DNA of 64,000 bases. Origin: Aplectana chamaeleonis (taxonomy: Eukaryota > Nematoda > Chromadorea > Rhabditida > Cosmocercidae). Under the pieces are notes generated by a model. The model made no database searches. It had not been told where the DNA came from and was given only the letters and a program-made list of their open reading frames with translations. Below are positions 46,801 to 58,265 of this stretch, one piece after another. The stretch spans positions 124,001 through 188,000 of the forward strand of contig JAPDOI010001345.1 in assembly GCA_029168955.1 (NCBI GenBank), given 5' to 3'. Position numbers and translations under genes: made by a program. The stretch's first letter is position 1, and every line of letters starts with the position of its first letter.

Positions 46801-49595
46801 CTTGTTAACCATCTTCCATCAACAAAAACGAGTCGCAGAACGCTGTCGAAGCCAATCCGAAGGGTATTCAGACGAAAAAGGGCTCGACGCCCACGCTATT
46901 CCGCCCATTTCCTCTCTTTCGTCGATGGGCACGTGCTCGCCCTTCTGATACTGCATGGTGCATCTCTCGGGGATAAGGGCGGTATAGTATCTATCGCATG
47001 CCAAGCGTGCCCTCAAAGTTAAGCTCGATGCTCACGACGCCCATTTCCAACGGAGACATACGACACAATGTTGAGCCAGGATTCGAATGTCGGCAATGCC
47101 GTCGGTTCAATTACCCGAATTCGCGGTACTTGGCTCCGCCCAGCTGCTGGGGGCCCCGCCCAGCCGCCGGCGGCCTCGGTTGGTGCTCGCCGTCTTGGCC
47201 TCATTGCGTGCCGAGAACGTGGGCTTCACGCACAGCCCATGAAATTCAGACGGGCTCGTCGCTTTAGTATTAGCATCTACTCACCCGCGACGGTCCATAC
47301 CCGGCCGCGATACCCACCTTTGCGGGGGCAAAATTTCTAATTTTGGGCTCCACCGATATCCCGCTGCCGGCGCCGGCTTTTTGTCTGAGCGTTGAACAGC
47401 TTCTTATCTGAGTATGCACCACGCAGGACTTGAGAACAGCGTCCATTCGCTATCTGCCCAGCTTCACCGCTTTTTCTGCAGAAGAGTGGAATCTAGAAGG
47501 ATCAGTTAGTGACTGGCTACCTTCAGCAAACGCATGAGAACACCTGTTAGTTACTGTTGTCGTAGTCAGCTCGAGAGGAGTTTCCTGAGAGCCTTTAATC
47601 ATGTGTGAAAGTTGAATCCTTCACGACGACAATGAGCGGCACGTCGTCTTGCTTCCGCTTGAAGCAGAGACCAACTTGGCTGAACTCTCACATATGCATG
47701 CAACTCTAACATCGGCATGGAACCTGAAGAAACTTTGCGTTCCCTGTTGGAGGTTGGCGCAAACTCGGTGCACCTATGCTATAGCATATGGCACCGAGTT
47801 TGCGCCAACCTTCAACAGTGAACGCGAAGTCTCTTAAGGATCCATGCCGACGTTACGTGTCATGCGATGTATTGCGAGCTGATACCCACTCGGAATCTAC
47901 CGTCTGCATCGATCAGTTGCTCCGACTACATCCCGCACGCTCTTACAAGCGCCCTAAACGGGGCAATTAACCACGTTTGGGTCTAATTGAGCTAGCGGAA
48001 CATGCAGTCTCCTCCCACTTTCTTCATAGTCCCCACCCCTCAATATATACTCGTCCTTATTGATTGCTCGAATATTGGCACTCTGGCTAGTTTCTTATGT
48101 CTCCAACTGCGTATGCGTTTTGATACAGGTCATTCAAGTACTTGTATTAGCTTCGCTGTCTCGACCCGATTGCCGCTAGCTTCGCTATTTTAGTCGGGTC
48201 AGTATGATGCGGTGTTATTCATCCACTCCCAACCCAATACAAGAACAAGGCGTTATACTTATGTTTGCGTCGCGTTTCAGTCGATTTTTTTTGTCAATTT
48301 TCAATTCTGCCAGCTTTAGATATTCTATTTGTGTCATAAAATCGATATAATTTTAAGCATATGGCCGGGATCATACTTCCAGCGACGTGCTGCGACGCGA
48401 TGCAATGTTTACCATGCATATCGACCGAAAATCGATATGCCTGACATGCACTGTCGCTGTCGCTGGTCGCGGGAAGTATGATTCCGGCCTATGTGCTGCC
48501 TCTGGGCGCCCGTTAATCTTCTTAAACATAATTATAGATAAATGAAAAGCAACTGGGGGCAATACTTTCTCATCAGATTCATAATCTAAATTCAAATTCT
48601 TCAGAGTCTTCAGGTCCGCGAAGAATATCTCTGACCGCCGCCGGTGTAAACCACTAGAAGTTCGATGCACCTCATTCTTGAAGGTAGAGTAGTTCATAAT
48701 TTAGAGAAGCTTGATGAGCTTCTTGAATTTCAGATTTGTGTCTCAAGAGAGGGTTTGATTCTGGCGAAGTTTTGCACCAAACACTTAGGCCATGTAGCAG
48801 ATACTGCTGAACTACCGCTGTCAAAAAGTGACGAAAGCGTTATCTTGCACTATCTGCTGCAGGGACACACCCCGGGTAGCACTCGATTAACGATTCGCGA
48901 AAAGTTCACTAACCCCAAAACCAGACTTCATTATGTGAGCCATCAAGACGTGCAAGATGTGGTTGTGAAGCACAAAGTTGTGACTCGGCTGAGAGACAAT
49001 GTAATGAAGAGACGCAGACGAGGAAACATGCCCGGGTTGGTTTTGCTGGCATTCTCCATTCATTAATTAATTCATGAGTTATTGGATTTAATTGGTTTCT
49101 GGTTTAGTTTCGAAGGCGGCTCTGGCAAGCGGAATGTGACCGTGGGCGTGAAGAGAGGGATCACGGAAGCTTTAGGCCTACTAACGGGAACAACAAGGTT
49201 TTTTCGCATTTCGGCGGAGTTTGGCCTTAGAAACCTCTACACAAACAAATTTACGCTCGATCGCTCATTATTTTCAGCGCCAATCTCAAATATGCGGAGA
49301 ATACTTCAATTTCCGACAGGGCGCTGTTGGAGGAATCATCTGAGCCTATGGAATGTGAAAATCGTCACGTGAAAGACTCTTGTGGGCAACCCAATCGTTT
49401 TGCTGAAAACGATGAATTGCTGCCAGGCTGTCCATCTTGTGTGGCTGTCGTTGAAAGGGTGAGTGTTCCTTTTGCAGCCTTCTTCATGCTTTTAGTCTTA
49501 GAAAGGTCTGCCAAGTTTAGGTGGCCGAACTGGAATCCATCGTCAAAAGGCTTCAGAAGAGGCTGCTAGAGAAGAGGGAAACCAAGGACAGCTGA
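43842..49595 (+). CDS. Gene D: multi-C2H2/FAR1-like zinc-finger protein (ten exons, 561 aa)
   Basis: Exons 43842-43886, 43970-44206, 45570-45863, 45922-46203, 46323-46423, 48605-48683, 48734-49035, 49108-49197, 49278-49458 and 49521-49595. They sum to 1686 nt, one open frame ATG to TGA with GT-AG at every junction and mostly 50-120 nt introns. Domains: C2H2 fingers at C54/C57/H69/H74, C119/C122/H134/H139, a variant C160/C165/H173/H178, and C246/C249/H262/H267; FAR1/FLYWCH-like zinc domain C318, C341, H363, H366; basic RRRRG tail; CxxC (GCPSC); leucine-zipper-like end VAELESIVKRLQKRLLEK. Differs from gene C in having one FAR1 module and a finger-rich N-terminus. The best supported gene in the window. 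Function is inferred as nucleic-acid binding and dimerising. Confidence 0.8.
43970..44206 (+). CDS. Gene D exon 2: C2H2 finger
   Basis: 237 nt after tttgcag. CRHCGERTTIVGMIKHLRDE then H. Donor gtgggt. Confidence 0.85.
44470..45170. mobile_element. LINE copy F, rearranged head-to-head fragments
   Basis: The - strand part (about 44470-44770) is the LINE 5' end of the copy B subfamily, with a decayed NPGP (NPKP). The + strand part (about 44915-45170) is the post-RT region (FLDPSLRFHENSRIRAA). The two are in opposite orientation, as in 5'-inverted insertions. Lies in intron 2 of gene D. Confidence 0.8.
45243..45480. mobile_element. GC-rich TIR element, copy 2
   Basis: Ends GCGGCTGGCATGCGTGTCGA and near complement ending acgcacgccggcc. 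Related to 36795-37025. Confidence 0.7.
45570..45863 (+). CDS. Gene D exon 3: proline stretch and two fingers
   Basis: 294 nt after tttgcag. APPPPPT, then CRFCGLWMPCEKLLNHLPKK followed by H, then a C-x4-C variant finger. Donor gtaggt. Confidence 0.85.
45922..46203 (+). CDS. Gene D exon 4: C2H2 finger
   Basis: 282 nt after tttgcag. Basic KVNKRVRQGRPP, then CPICEVELYSREEVVEHCQE. Donor gtgaga. Confidence 0.85.
46323..46423 (+). CDS. Gene D exon 5: FAR1 domain, first cysteine
   Basis: 101 nt after ttatag, AWKEKTEKETCTFW to FYGCAR, donor gtaatg. Confidence 0.85.
47707..47856. repeat. 150-bp palindromic element, copy 2
   Basis: Same ends and core as 5831-5979 (GTTGGCGCAA, AACGCGAAGTCTCTT), in an intron of gene D. 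Confidence 0.85.
48363..48489. mobile_element. 127-bp MITE, GATCATACTTCC family, copy 2
   Basis: GGCCGGGATCATACTTCC at the left, complement at the right, gaccgaaaatcgat in the centre. Confidence 0.9.
48605..48683 (+). CDS. Gene D exon 6: FAR1 domain, second cysteine
   Basis: 79 nt between ttcttcag and gtagag; one joining base, 26 codons ending VRCTSFLK, matching FCTSFMQ and HCSSFLR in paralogs. Followed by a 50-nt intron. Confidence 0.75.
48734..49035 (+). CDS. Gene D exon 7: FAR1 domain HxxH and tail
   Basis: 302 nt after tttcag. AKFCTKHLGH, then IREKFTNPKTRLHYVSHQDV and a basic MKRRRRG end. Phase 2 donor gttggt. Confidence 0.85.
49108..49197 (+). CDS. Gene D exon 8 (cassette)
   Basis: 90 nt after gtttag, Gly/Lys-rich (GGSGKRNVTVGVKRG), phase 2 donor gttttt. 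Phase-symmetric, so it can be skipped without a frameshift. Confidence 0.7.
49278..49458 (+). CDS. Gene D exon 9: acidic linker with CxxC
   Basis: 181 nt after tttcag. Ends LLPGCPSCVAVVER before gtgagt. Confidence 0.8.
49521..49595 (+). CDS. Gene D exon 10: leucine-zipper-like end
   Basis: 75 nt after gtttag, VAELESIVKRLQKRLLEKRE then TKDS and TGA. Confidence 0.8.
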   Translation: MAELESIVKRLQKRLLEKRETKDS

Positions 49596-49981
49596 AAGTG
49601 TAATGGTCAGAAAGAAGAGACGTAGGGAGTTTTCTGCTACGAAAGGTGATCTCAATGGGTCAACATACTTTTTCTGTCCTGGGGGAAGTCTTAACTGAAT
49701 TGACCATGAAGTGGCGATGACGTGTGGGTGTTAGCCGTGTGCATCGATTGATGTTCAGTACCTCATGGCCGCATAAGTGGAGACTTTCTCGATGGGCCCA
49801 GCGATGTAATATCTCCTGCGGACGGGTTTCTTGAAGGCTTTCCGGAAATGACTTTATGCCGAATTGTATGACGTGCCACGTTTTCGACACGCAGCGCAAC
49901 GCCTTGGACAATCTGACATCTAAGGCGCAACAGCACCTTTTTGTATCATATAATTCTTCATGAAGAACAGAAACGTAAATC

Positions 49982-49987
49982 AATAAA
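49982..49987 (+). terminator. Candidate polyadenylation signal AATAAA
   Basis: 390 nt after the gene D stop, followed by atttcgcattgtttttttt. Distance is long for a nematode 3' UTR, so weak. Confidence 0.3.
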
Positions 49988-50034
49988 ATAACATTTCGCA
50001 TTGTTTTTTTTTAAGATGACATTCAACCAGCGAG

Positions 50035-50195
50035 TGGTGGCCATCGTGCATCAGCACCCCCCAGGTGGCGGGAGAAATGGGGGAGGAGCGAGGTTCCTGA
50101 TTGGACGCAATACGGGCTGGCCCCGCGTTGCGTCCACCAAGGAACCTCGCTCCTCCCCGTTTCTCCCGCCTCCTCAGGGGTGTTAATACACGATG
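50035..50195. repeat. Foldback element
   Basis: AGCACCCCCCAGGTGGCGGG and GAGGAGCGAGGTTCCT return inverted, with a short loop near 50115-50130. Confidence 0.85.
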
Positions 50196-52490
50196 GCGTA
50201 TCGCCCTCAATCGGCTAGTGGAGTCAATGTGATTCCCGATGCCAAAGCTCAGACCAGCCAGCTTATGTAACATTCGTACTACACTGAGTATCCCGCAAAC
50301 CTTTTGAACACTTCGTGTACCATGTCAATAACGGAGTGCGCAAGTCTTCATGCACGACTCTTGATTATTCACTACGCCGAAGCGCGTCAGCTAGTGAATG
50401 CCATCTAACAAGCTCGTGAACAAGTTCGAATAGAATAACTTATTACGGAGTGCGCAAACTCATGATCCGCCATTGACACTCTACTGGCTACACTACGGTA
50501 ATCGACGCGTTCTCGGCCGACCCCGGCATACATCGGCAACCACGTGAGCGATCGATACGTCATTGCCGCCACTCCGCCGTCCAGCTGGTGAGTGGGTGAG
50601 TGGTGGCAGTGACGTATCAATCGTCGCCGATGCATAGGCCATCATTGTTATACTTCAGCGACAGCCGGTCACCGGCGACGGACACGGCGACAGAGTCGTC
50701 GTCGCCGCATTGAATTCCACGCGCTTTTGCGTACTGAAATTTCCGCACACGCGCATCTGCACAACAAACAGAAAAATCGAATAAGGTCATGCCATCAGTC
50801 TATATGGGATGCCGTGACATATGATCATCATTTTAGTCGTTTAGTGCTAAATAGTGTAAAGAACAGTGTGGATCAGTGCAGACAAAGTGCATATGACGAA
50901 ATGGTGAAATTGGGGAAGCGGAAAATCTAGAAGTAGTCATAGAAGAAGCAAAATACGTCGGTTTGGGATATGAAAACCACTAAAAAACTAATGTCTATAT
51001 CACTATGCTGTCCATGATATGCCAAACTCACATGAAACAGCGTGAAATAGATGAATCTGTGGAGTCCAGGAGAGCCAGCGACAGCGCGTCGCTGTGCGCA
51101 GGACAGCGACGGGTCGTCGCTACGGCGACGGAGTATACCAGGGTTACGTCACCGAGGGTCTTCCCTCAGCAACGTGTTCCCGCGACGGGCGCACGCAAAC
51201 TGATCCTGCGGCCGACCCTGCCATAGCGCCGGTGCTGGTCCCGACACGATTAGTGATAGTTGTCGAAACCTGTCGCTGCAGCGGCAGGGAGGTGGTATAT
51301 CAATGGCCATACCCGGGTCGGGCGAGTTTGCGTCAAATAACCGTAGAAGAGAGCCAGTAGAGGACCAATGTCGGACCATAAGTTTGTGCACTCGGCTGTA
51401 AACGCTGCATCTCAAGTCTCGTTTGCTTTTGGATTTGGACTCGACCACGGAGCAGGTTATCTGGCTATAATGAAAGGCTGTCTAGTTTGAATTTGAGACA
51501 TTTTTGAAGTTAGTTTTTGTACTGATATGTGTTGAGAAAAAGAGTTTTCATTTACAGTCTATGGCGAGTGAAAAAGATTTTGAGGAAAAAAAAGGTCGTC
51601 GATATTGGCGGTACGTCCGGAAAGGTCTCTAATTTTACCTCATTTTTGGAGAAAAAGAAAGAACCGAAACGTTGAGAAACGGTAGGCTTTTTCCCACATA
51701 CAATACCAATACACCTAGAGTCTTTACTATAAGTACCCTCTATAAAACGCCGTAATTCACATCAGTCGAGGCGCGAGCGGCGCGCGCGTCGCCTCGGCCT
51801 CCGTCTGCCCTACGCTCTCTCATTGTCTCTAGCCTCCGCTCCGGGCCAGCACCCGTAGGAACCATGTGAGTTTCGCCGTTTATAGCCTGTACACACAGGA
51901 ATAATTCGAAAAAATTTAAGAAACGAAAAAAAATCAGAGAAACTTTTCGGCTGTTTCCTTATCCATCAATGGAAAACTTGGGTCCGAGACGCCCATGGGT
52001 ACAATATGCTAAGTGAAAATACGCAATCACACCACCATCTTTTTTTGTTGTCGTGAAGTTAAAAGTCTAGGAATCAATATTGGCCGGGACCGCCCTGGGG
52101 GGGGATTGTGATATTTTCCGGTTTTCTTCGGGCCCTTCTACAACCAAAGTGTTTGATAGGTATCACTTCCTTTATGCAACTGAAATTATGCGCAGATTTT
52201 CTGAACGCTCGTGAATAATTTTATCTGTATGATTTCTCTGTCCCCGTTCCGTCCTTTCATATTGTTTTATTACGGGTATTCGTATTTACCTTGTGGTCCC
52301 TTTCATTTTTGCTGTTTTTTGCCTTGGATATGATATCTTGCTGATTTTTCTACGAATAAATCGTATTGAAAGCAGTTTTTACTGAAATCTATTCTATGTG
52401 TGGTCAAGTCAGAAACCCTAAGATATCTAACTGACTGTTGTGCAGATGTTTGCAGATCATGACGTCCTTTTCGCATTTAGTGAACCTGAA
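50196..52490. other. Intergenic D to E, no gene seen
   Basis: Contains gcgacag-rich tracts (50640-50705, 51075-51130), a GC-rich patch (51765-51850), and sequence homologous to the region upstream of gene D (52275-52330). No exon supported. Confidence 0.5.
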
Positions 52491-52540
52491 TTTTGTTGGC
52501 AGATATTCATAGGAGGCGTCCTCATATCTCGCTTTTCTGA

Positions 52541-52585
52541 ATGGCGGAGGACCTCAAGCTAGGCGCCCCGAGGAATCTATGCCAC
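52541..52585 (+). pseudogene. Copy E exon 1
   Basis: 45 nt, MAEDLKLGAPRNLCH, donor gtgagc; itself undamaged. Confidence 0.75.
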
Positions 52586-52670
52586 GTGAGCTGTTTTTTT
52601 TTCTTCAAACTGAAATCTCAGTATGTCATTTCTCAGTTGACTACTCTGAAATACAATGTTTCATTTGCAG

Positions 52671-52910
52671 GTGAAAAATGAGAAAATCAACCACTCCAGT
52701 GTTGTGAAGGTGCATCAATGCGCAGTGGAAACGGCAACGAATGAGCTGAAGAAGCGTAAAAAACCTGCATCTGATACTCGTCGATCTCATTATTGTGGCA
52801 CAAGGACTAGTATCAATGAGGTGATCACGCATCTACGAAATGAGCATTACGTGGGAGTCAGTGAGGAAGCCGAGGCTCTATTGAAGCCCACGAAGCCGAT
52901 GACGCCTCCG
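52671..52910 (+). pseudogene. Copy E exon 2, finger missing a cysteine
   Basis: 240 nt after tttgcag, open; HYCGTRTSINEVITHLRNEH aligns with the D finger. Donor gtgagt. Confidence 0.75.
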
Positions 52911-53324
52911 GTGAGTGTCAGTTTCTTGCTTGTCTGGAGAATGTGCGAATTGGAGAGGGAGTGGAAATTATTCCGGCTTCGTTATGGTCAGGTTCGAACC
53001 AAGGCTTGCGAGCGCGTACCAGAGAGGCATGAATATGAGTGTCGTTACCTGACAGCCTATACCGAATTAGACAAACAGACCTAATCCCTGAAAAGTAGAA
53101 GCGAGCAAAGTGCGGAGCTCCTAAACCGAGCTGAATTCAAGAGAAGACTGGCTAGAGTGCTGGTACACAGCGTCGGGGCTAGAAAAGCTCCCATATCATT
53201 CGATTAACGGATCACTCTGCTCAGAAAAGTTTTGAGAGGAAGCTATGACTTATCACTTCGACAAGCATATGTTTTAACTTTCGGAGATGAACGGACCTCC
53301 GAAGCTCCATACCGCCATGCAGAC

Positions 53325-53525
53325 TGACTACAGGGGTCTGCAGAGTTGCAGCGGCCGACGAGTGGTCGCCGAGCAACAGACTTCAAGCGGCGACAATAAT
53401 GCCTTCAAGCATTACTGTTGCGGCGTTGGTTGCTGCTCGCTGGCAGTGATGCATGGCCGTCGCGGCGCCGAAACACTGCGGTGTCCCCTCGTCGCCCTTC
53501 TCGTAGCGTCTGTGGTCTTTTTTCG
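53325..53525 (+). repeat. Dispersed repeat shared with 41805-41990
   Basis: GGGTCTGCAGAGTTGCAGC then CGCTGGCAGTGATGCA and CCGTCGCGGC, in the same order as at 41815. Confidence 0.7.
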
Positions 53526-53727
53526 TTGTCAGCAGATAGGTCACATAGTTTTTTCTCGCCAGAGGCACGAGGATTTGAACCACTGTCGATTGCGCACGTA
53601 TCCTTGTATGTAACGTGCGCTCTTCACTTGGAGTGTTCCAGAATGGCTCCTTAGTGCCTAAACGACTGGTGGCTTAAACAAAACCAAGAGAGGGTGGTTG
53701 GCTCAGCCCTAGCCAAAAAAAACAAAT

Positions 53728-56700
53728 CTTCTTCTTCTTTGCAGCCACATAGAGGGTTTTGTCATAGGCGGAGGAACTGGGCGACCAGTAGTGGATTCGT
53801 CCATAGGTCCATTGGTGTCAGCGTGGTAGGTCTCTCCGGACAGTTAAATAAATGTGCCGTATCATGGCCGACGGTACCGCAGTCCGGACACACATCAGAT
53901 TTGCTGCTGTCCATCTTGCTGACATAAGACATTAGCATTGTAGAGTGGCCACAGCGTAATGATGCGAGCGTGTATCTCGCCCTTCTTCCGAGCTGGGACT
54001 CTGAGGTGCAGAGGGGGCGGTATATCTCCTAGTATAGGATTTATGGCCGCCTTGATAAGATGACACCGTACGAACTTGGTGTGCTCCTCGCGCAAAAGAC
54101 GGAGTCGTTCTTGCTGTGAGTCGTGCCATCTCTGCAAATTGACTTTGTTTGGAGCATCGGCGAATGGCTTCCTTATACTTCTCTCTCACGGGGCTTAGCA
54201 CTCTCCACGACGGGTGATTTGGTTGCTCCATAATGTTAATGCGGAGTTGCTGGGCCTGGAGCTGACAGTGCTCCTTCACTGGTAATAGACGGGTCTCAGC
54301 ATGCAGGTGCTCGACTGGGGAACTCCTTGCACATCCGGTGGCGATACGGAGAGCAGCATTTTGTACTCGTTGCATCATTTCCCAGGAGGATTCTGAGACG
54401 AGATGCTGCCAAACCGGCGCGGCGTACTCCAGGGCGGGCTGAAGAATTGCCTTATACGTTGTTAGTATAGTCTCCTTGCTGCTACCCCACGAAGTGCCGC
54501 CCAGGGCCCTGAGAACGTTGAGCTTAGCCTTAACGCTGCTTCTGCTCGGTATTCTTATGAAACTTGAGTGACGGATCGAGCACAAGACCGAGCAGCTTTG
54601 GAAAGCGAGCAGCAGGCAATCGGTCTCCATCCCACACGACATCCGGATGAGCGCTGTGCTCGGATTGGTCCGTCGTGAGAACGGACACTGACGACTTGGC
54701 TGCAGAGATCCTTAGCATCTTGCGGTCGAAAAAGCTCTTCAGTGTGATCAGGTACTCGTTGATCCCACTGGCGGCCACCTGTAAGTCCCGATCTCGACAC
54801 ATGATTGTTACGTCATCAGCATACGCGACGACCTCGATGTCCTGTGGAGGCTCAGGCATATCTTCGAGATACAGACTGAAGAGGGCTGGCGATAGAACCC
54901 CGCCCTGAGGGACCCCAGCTGCCATAGGAATACCGTTGGAGACATGGTCCTGAAACATGGCTCTTGCCCGCCGACCTTTAATAAAGGCCGATATCCAGCG
55001 CTTCTGCCAAGATGGTATTGACGACTTCGGTATGTTGCTTGACAGGACTCCAAGGTTAACCGTATCAAATGCCCTGGTGAGATCCAACGCAACAGCTACA
55101 GTTCTCAATGGCTTGTTAAAGTTGAACCCGTCGATAGCATAGCTGGTAATTTCTAGCAACGCCGTAGTTGTGGAATGAAGCCTTCTGAACCCATGTTGAA
55201 ACAACTGCTTCTCGTTGTGCTCCGCCAGATCCTTGACAATGAGCTTTTCGGCCACCTTGGCGAAAGGTGACATCAAGCTAATAGGACGATATCCCTTTAC
55301 TGATGACTGAGGTTTGCCAGGTTTGGGCAACGGGATGACGTTGGCTGTCTTCCAGTTCTGCGGAATAGTGCAAGAGCTGAACGAAGTATTAATCATATCA
55401 ACGATGAGCGGAAGGATCTCAGTTGGGAGTTTCTTCAGTACAGCAGGACAAATGCCGTCCGGACCGACAGCTTTGGAGTTCCGCATGTCCTTTATAATCT
55501 TCTCTACTTGCGCCACAGTGTACGCTTCGGCCGTGCTCATGAGCGGGAGGCGGCACAGCTCCCTTACTGTCACTCAATTTTGCGGACCTCGCCTTGTACT
55601 TGTGACAAAGAAATTTTTACCGAGAGAGTAGGCGGCTTCCTTTCCTGACTTGAAAACGTTATTACCGAACTCAATAGTGGAGATGGTGGCTGGCAAGCTC
55701 TTTCCCGATAGTTTCCGAAGCACCTTCCATGTAGCTCCACTGTCCGTCTTGAAATTCAACTGTTCTGTGAATTTTTCCCACTGTTCTTTCTTGTGCTGGT
55801 CGAGATCATTTTTGATCTCACCATCCAGCTGAGTGAAGACAGGGTCTAGATGGTCAACTGCTCTTCTGGCATCTCTAGTTCTGATTTTCTGAAGAATTTC
55901 CTGGTGACGTTTGGATAGAACGTCTTAACTCGGCCAACAGGAATAGCCGCCTTCATGGCCCTGCAGATTGCATCAGATAAGTGATGCCCCTGGTGCACAT
56001 TGCCATTCCACGGGTAATCAGCCGCTAGGCGTAGCGCAACCTAACTGAACAGGCACCAGTCTGCTTGGCCTAAATTGAGATAAGAACGTTGACGAACACC
56101 AGAATAAGGAGCAAGAGAGTTTGAGAGATCGATGTGCACAAAGACGGGAACATGATCACTAGACAATGTTGTTGAGGTAGACCATGAGCAAGCGTTTCAA
56201 AGGTTGGAAGAGACAAGAGCTATGTCTGGGCTAGAAAATCGGCCGTTGGCAGGGAGACGAGTGGGCCGATCATCGTTTAAGATGACCAGATCGCACTCCT
56301 CAGCCCATTCTTCGACTTCTTCTCCTCTAGCATCAGAACCAAGGGACGAGCAGAAGGTGTGGGCATTAAAGTCGCCCGCGAAAACAACTGATGATGAGAG
56401 GGAATAATCGTCGAGTTGTTTGAGAAGAGGAATGGGATTGTAGGAGAAGGGCATGAGGTGGTAGGGGAATATAGATGTTGAACAGAGAAAGGGGGAGTTT
56501 TAAGGGGAGATGGATTGAAAGGTACTGGAGAGTACCATCCGTGGGGTGTTTGGTATGAGGTGGGACGGGAGAGAGGATAAAACAAAGGTTGAAACTCCTC
56601 CGCCAAGAGCTGACCTTGGAGCATGGAAGGCAGTGTAGCCCGGGATATTAGGATGAGGATAGGTAGGGGATGAAGAGAGCCTGGTTTCTTGAGCCATGAT

Positions 56701-57165
56701 CACGTCTGGATGGTAAGTACGTGCGAAGAGAGAGAGCTCAGAAAGTTTGGCACGAAGGCCGTTAAGATTGACATGTACAATGGAAAGGGGGCGATTTGAG
56801 GAAGAGGAATCAGAGTTGGTAGGTGAAGAGCATAAAACACAGCGAAAAGCAGAGTCATGATGCTTCACAGAGCTGAGACCCGAACAGGAGAGATGCACCC
56901 ACCTTTGGCATCCGAAGCACTGGACGCTGGTATGTCTCCACTTAACATCATTGCCACACGTGGCGCATAGAAACTTCTGAGCGTGTCCAGGATTCCTCTC
57001 CACGCCGGTCCTTAGCAGGAGAATCCGAAGGAGAGACGCGGCCGACCAGCACCTCTCCCATGACAAATACCCTCTTCGCGGAGGGGGTGACGTCGGTTTG
57101 CATAGAGGTGATCTTCTTTCCTCCACACTGCCACGGCGTGAACGTACGACATCTCGGCAGCCTTA
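53728..57165 (-). mobile_element. APE-type LINE copy D, near full length
   Basis: 5' end at about 57165, 3' AAG-type tail at 53728-53740. N-terminal ORF 56500-57126 holds the hydrophobic run, a changed 2A-like motif (NPGH at 56983-56994), PHD-like finger and endonuclease start; further endonuclease at 56197-56454; linker with stops at 55574-56040; RT at 54530-55573; post-RT and knuckle at 53895-54642. At least four frame breaks. Lies in intron 2 of copy E. Confidence 0.9.
54530..55573 (-). CDS. LINE copy D reverse transcriptase ORF
   Basis: 347 codons: KAVGPDGICPAVLKKLP, YRPISLMSPFAKVAEKL, HGFRRLHSTTTALLEI, LDLTRAFDTVN, GVPQGGVLSPALFSLYLED and VAYADDVTIM, so the palm carboxylates are present. 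The frame ends near 54530, where the post-RT part continues in another frame. Confidence 0.85.
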   Translation of the reverse strand: MTVRELCRLPLMSTAEAYTVAQVEKIIKDMRNSKAVGPDGICPAVLKKLPTEILPLIVDMINTSFSSCTIPQNWKTANVIPLPKPGKPQSSVKGYRPISLMSPFAKVAEKLIVKDLAEHNEKQLFQHGFRRLHSTTTALLEITSYAIDGFNFNKPLRTVAVALDLTRAFDTVNLGVLSSNIPKSSIPSWQKRWISAFIKGRRARAMFQDHVSNGIPMAAGVPQGGVLSPALFSLYLEDMPEPPQDIEVVAYADDVTIMCRDRDLQVAASGINEYLITLKSFFDRKMLRISAAKSSVSVLTTDQSEHSAHPDVVWDGDRLPAARFPKLLGLVLDPSLKFHKNTEQKQR

Positions 57166-57481
57166 ACGACTGGTGGCTTAAGCAAAACCAAGAGAGGGTG
57201 GTTGGCTCAGCCCTAGCCAAAAAAAAACAAATAGAAGGCGTCTCATTTAGCATGAAGTACGACATCTCGGCAGCCTTAACGACTGGTGGCTTAAACAAAA
57301 CCAAAAGAGGGTGGTTGGCTCAGCCCCAGCCAAAAAAAAACAAATAGAAGGCGTCTCATTTTGCATGAAGTACGATATCTCGGCAGCCTTAACGACTGGT
57401 GGCTTAAACAAAACCAAAAGAGGGTGGTTGGCTCAGCCCCAGCCAAAAAAAAAACAAATAGAAGGCGTCTCAGTTAGCATG
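57142..57481. repeat. Tandem array of three 113-115 bp monomers at the LINE 5' end
   Basis: Each monomer begins GTACGACATCTCGGCAGCCT, then cgactggtggcttaa, gaggGTGGTTGGCTCAGCCC, an A-run and agaaggcgtctca. Starts at 57142, 57257 and 57370. The first 21 bp equal the extreme 5' end of LINE copies A and D. A partial monomer (53655-53727) lies just beyond the LINE D 3' tail. Confidence 0.9.
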
Positions 57482-57656
57482 TTTTTATTTGATTGCACTC
57501 AAGGTTCGACGCACATTGGTAAACGTACTTATCAGTGAATCACAAACGAAAATCAATGCTAACGACTTGAACAAAAAAAGATCACTGATTACTGTCAGAA
57601 AAGCAGACAAGACAAGGAACTGAAACCAGCCAAAACGTATATACTTGGATAATAAC

Positions 57657-57800
57657 ACCGGCTGAGCGGGCGGAAAAGTAGGGTCGCCGGCTGAGCGGGC
57701 AGGCTCATTTTGGGGCGGAGCGTCTTACCGGCTGAGCGGGCGGGCATGCGTTTTACCGGCTGAGGGGCATGGCTTTACCGGGTCAGTGGGCGGACATAAA
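57657..57800. repeat. GC-rich direct repeats of CCGGCTGAGCGGGC
   Basis: Five or six degenerate copies at 20-60 bp spacing. More copies at 58955-59045 and near 59105. Function unknown. Confidence 0.75.
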
Positions 57801-58265
57801 TCCACGGCGGAGCATGTCACCGGCTGATCGGGCGATCGGGCAGACACTAAAGCGAGGCAGGCTCATGTACGGCGCGGGCGAGATGGGCTTCGAGCTAATT
57901 CGGGTGTTGGCATTCGAACGGGTGGTCATCCACACGACTTGGATCATTGACCCCTCACCCCTTACGATTCGTTGTGACCGTGAGGACGTGATAGCTGGTC
58001 AGTTCATGATTTTGAAGCAAAGGTAAGGCTTGCCGCTTAAGAAATGAAACGCAAGCCTCGAACTTGCGGGGAATAGGGAGAGCCTACTAGGGGCTTTATC
58101 TACTCTTGCAGATCGTAAGCAACCGATAGAGCGGGCCTCCATTTACCGGCTCTTTCCTAAGGAGTGGGGCACTCATAGAAATGAAAAGTTTATACCACAG
58201 TCACTCACAAGGTAATTTCGTATCACTGTGATAGCAAATGTTTTTGTTCTAGATATTTTGTTGGG

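Larger units (their letters stand above)
46424..48604. other. Intron 5 of gene D
   Basis: Holds a copy of the SINE-like segment (47090-47150), the palindromic element 47707-47856 and the MITE 48363-48489. No other exon is needed by phase. Confidence 0.6.

Noticed and set aside
47061..47160. tRNA gene
   Set aside because: GGTTCAA-like phrase present but no cloverleaf can be drawn; treated as a SINE-like repeat.
48030..48128. Alternative exon 6 for gene D ending CVLIQ
   Set aside because: Its start phase does not match exon 5; 48605-48683 fits phase and carries CTSFL.
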